Shown: positions 6,335 through 6,661 of the stretch, piece after piece
Numbering within the stretch: the stretch's first letter is position 1
Layout of the letters: the number at the start of each line of letters is the position of its first letter
Assembly: GCA_948739805.1 (NCBI GenBank)
Contig: CAPYID010000063.1
Location: 256 to 6,916, forward strand
Source: an uncultured Clostridia bacterium
GTDB lineage: Bacteria; Bacillota; Clostridia; TANB77; CAG-508
Reading direction: 5' to 3'
Length of the DNA: 6,661 nucleotides
Program-made: the position numbers and the translations under genes
The notes under the pieces: model-generated
What the model was told of the DNA's origin: nothing
What the model saw: the letters and a program-made list of their open reading frames with translations, nothing else
Database searches by the model: none

Positions 6335-6661
6335 TTACGCCGTTTGCAGCTTCAATTTTAAAAGTGCTGGTATTGCACCCATAAATGCATCTGCCAGCTC
6401 GTCGATTTTTTCATCAGAGATATCTATCTGATCCGCAAGCAGAGTCCCGAATATTTGAAGCAGCATTTGAAAAGCCTGTATCCATATGATATCAGACATC
6501 TCATCAGAAAAGTATAAAAACAGTTCTCCCATAGAACGGGCATCGTTTGATTCCCGGTTCTCCAAGGAAAGCATCATATATCTTGTAAAAACGATTGCTG
6601 TATGGGCAGTCATTGCATCATAAGATATGGATCTGCATTCTTTGCTTAGATTAAGATAGCT
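6335..6661 (-). CDS. Transposase, C-terminal end (IS4-type DDE), partial at window edge
   Basis: The frame is open from the window edge (reading SYLNLSKECRSISYDA before the first Met) to the TAA at 6337-6335, so the ATG at 6613 is internal, not a start. The visible ~108 residues include YDAMTAHTAIVFTRYMMLSLENR, then GELFLYFSDEMSDI, and an amphipathic helical end. This arrangement is what I know from the C-termini of IS4-family DDE transposases common in Clostridia, whose last catalytic Glu lies upstream of this part and outside the window. The enzyme would cut and join the ends of its own IS. The visible part is intact, but whether the whole gene is functional cannot be judged. It is transcribed in the same direction as the cluster it has invaded. 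Confidence 0.75.
   Translation of the reverse strand, partial: SYLNLSKECRSISYDAMTAHTAIVFTRYMMLSLENRESNDARSMGELFLYFSDEMSDIIWIQAFQMLLQIFGTLLADQIDISDEKIDELADAFMGAIPALLKLKLQTA

Larger units (their letters stand above)
6253..6661 (-). mobile_element. Insertion sequence, 3' end only (IS4-type), continuing beyond the window
   Basis: A transposase C-terminus is followed by about 80 nt of non-coding DNA and then by unrelated AT-rich coding sequence. The composition changes across this boundary, with the IS part visibly richer in G+C. The exact end cannot be fixed because the other terminus lies outside the window. The last element-like block is CTCAAACTTCGCACACAG (6253-6270 on the plus strand), and I place the tentative end there; it could be a few bases either side. 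No target-site duplication can be tested from one end. Confidence 0.55.

Noticed and set aside
1..6661. CRISPR array, tRNA or rRNA genes
   Set aside because: No regularly spaced direct repeats and no cloverleaf or rRNA-like sequence were seen on either strand.

Overview
The window looks like AT-rich DNA of a low-GC Firmicute, most likely a gut Clostridia/Lachnospiraceae member. This is inferred from composition, strong AGGAGG-type ribosome binding sites, frequent TTG/GTG starts, and the style of the transposase end and of the small membrane-anchored proteins. Every gene I can support lies on the minus strand, so the locus is read from high to low coordinates. Plus-strand open frames look like shadows.

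Layout in reading order. (1) 6661-6335: the C-terminal end of a DDE transposase (IS4-type), running off the window edge, followed by the non-coding end of the insertion sequence down to about 6253. This part is visibly richer in G+C than the rest. (2) 6237-5173: one long frame interrupted by a single in-frame TAA at 5763-5761. It lacks a convincing start and begins right at the IS end, so I read it as a 5'-truncated, nonsense-interrupted gene. Its first part resembles the end of a PAAR-like (DUF4280-type) spike-tip domain. Its second part is a separate C-terminal module such as those carried by secreted effectors. (3) 5171-4263: an intact membrane-anchored protein starting 1 nt after the broken gene, with its ribosome binding site inside it. 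(4) 4230-3821: a decayed relative reduced to its C-terminal half, with a stop and a frameshift. A second coding-like remnant overlaps its end (3850-3730). (5) 3647-2868 and 2858-2037: two tandem paralogues 9 nt apart. (6) 1879-1229 and 1229-309: two further membrane-anchored proteins overlapping by one base (TAGTG). (7) 303-167: a compact GC-richer element made of three hairpins. (8) 166-1: AT-rich DNA in which I see no gene.

The theme that joins the intact genes is one architecture: a short N-terminal membrane anchor or lipoprotein signal, an extracytoplasmic domain, and one acidic calcium-loop-like motif of the form D-x-[DNT]-G-D-[GN]-x-P-E-L (or DFDNDGILD). Four intact genes carry the PEL form, a fifth carries the DxDxDGxxD form, and one is a broken copy that retains only the C-terminal end. 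Placed downstream of a broken PAAR-like effector gene, this is what one expects of a polymorphic-toxin locus whose effector has been inactivated by an IS while its array of immunity-like genes persists. That functional reading is inference. The sequence itself shows the anchors, the motif, the duplications, the decay and the tight spacing.
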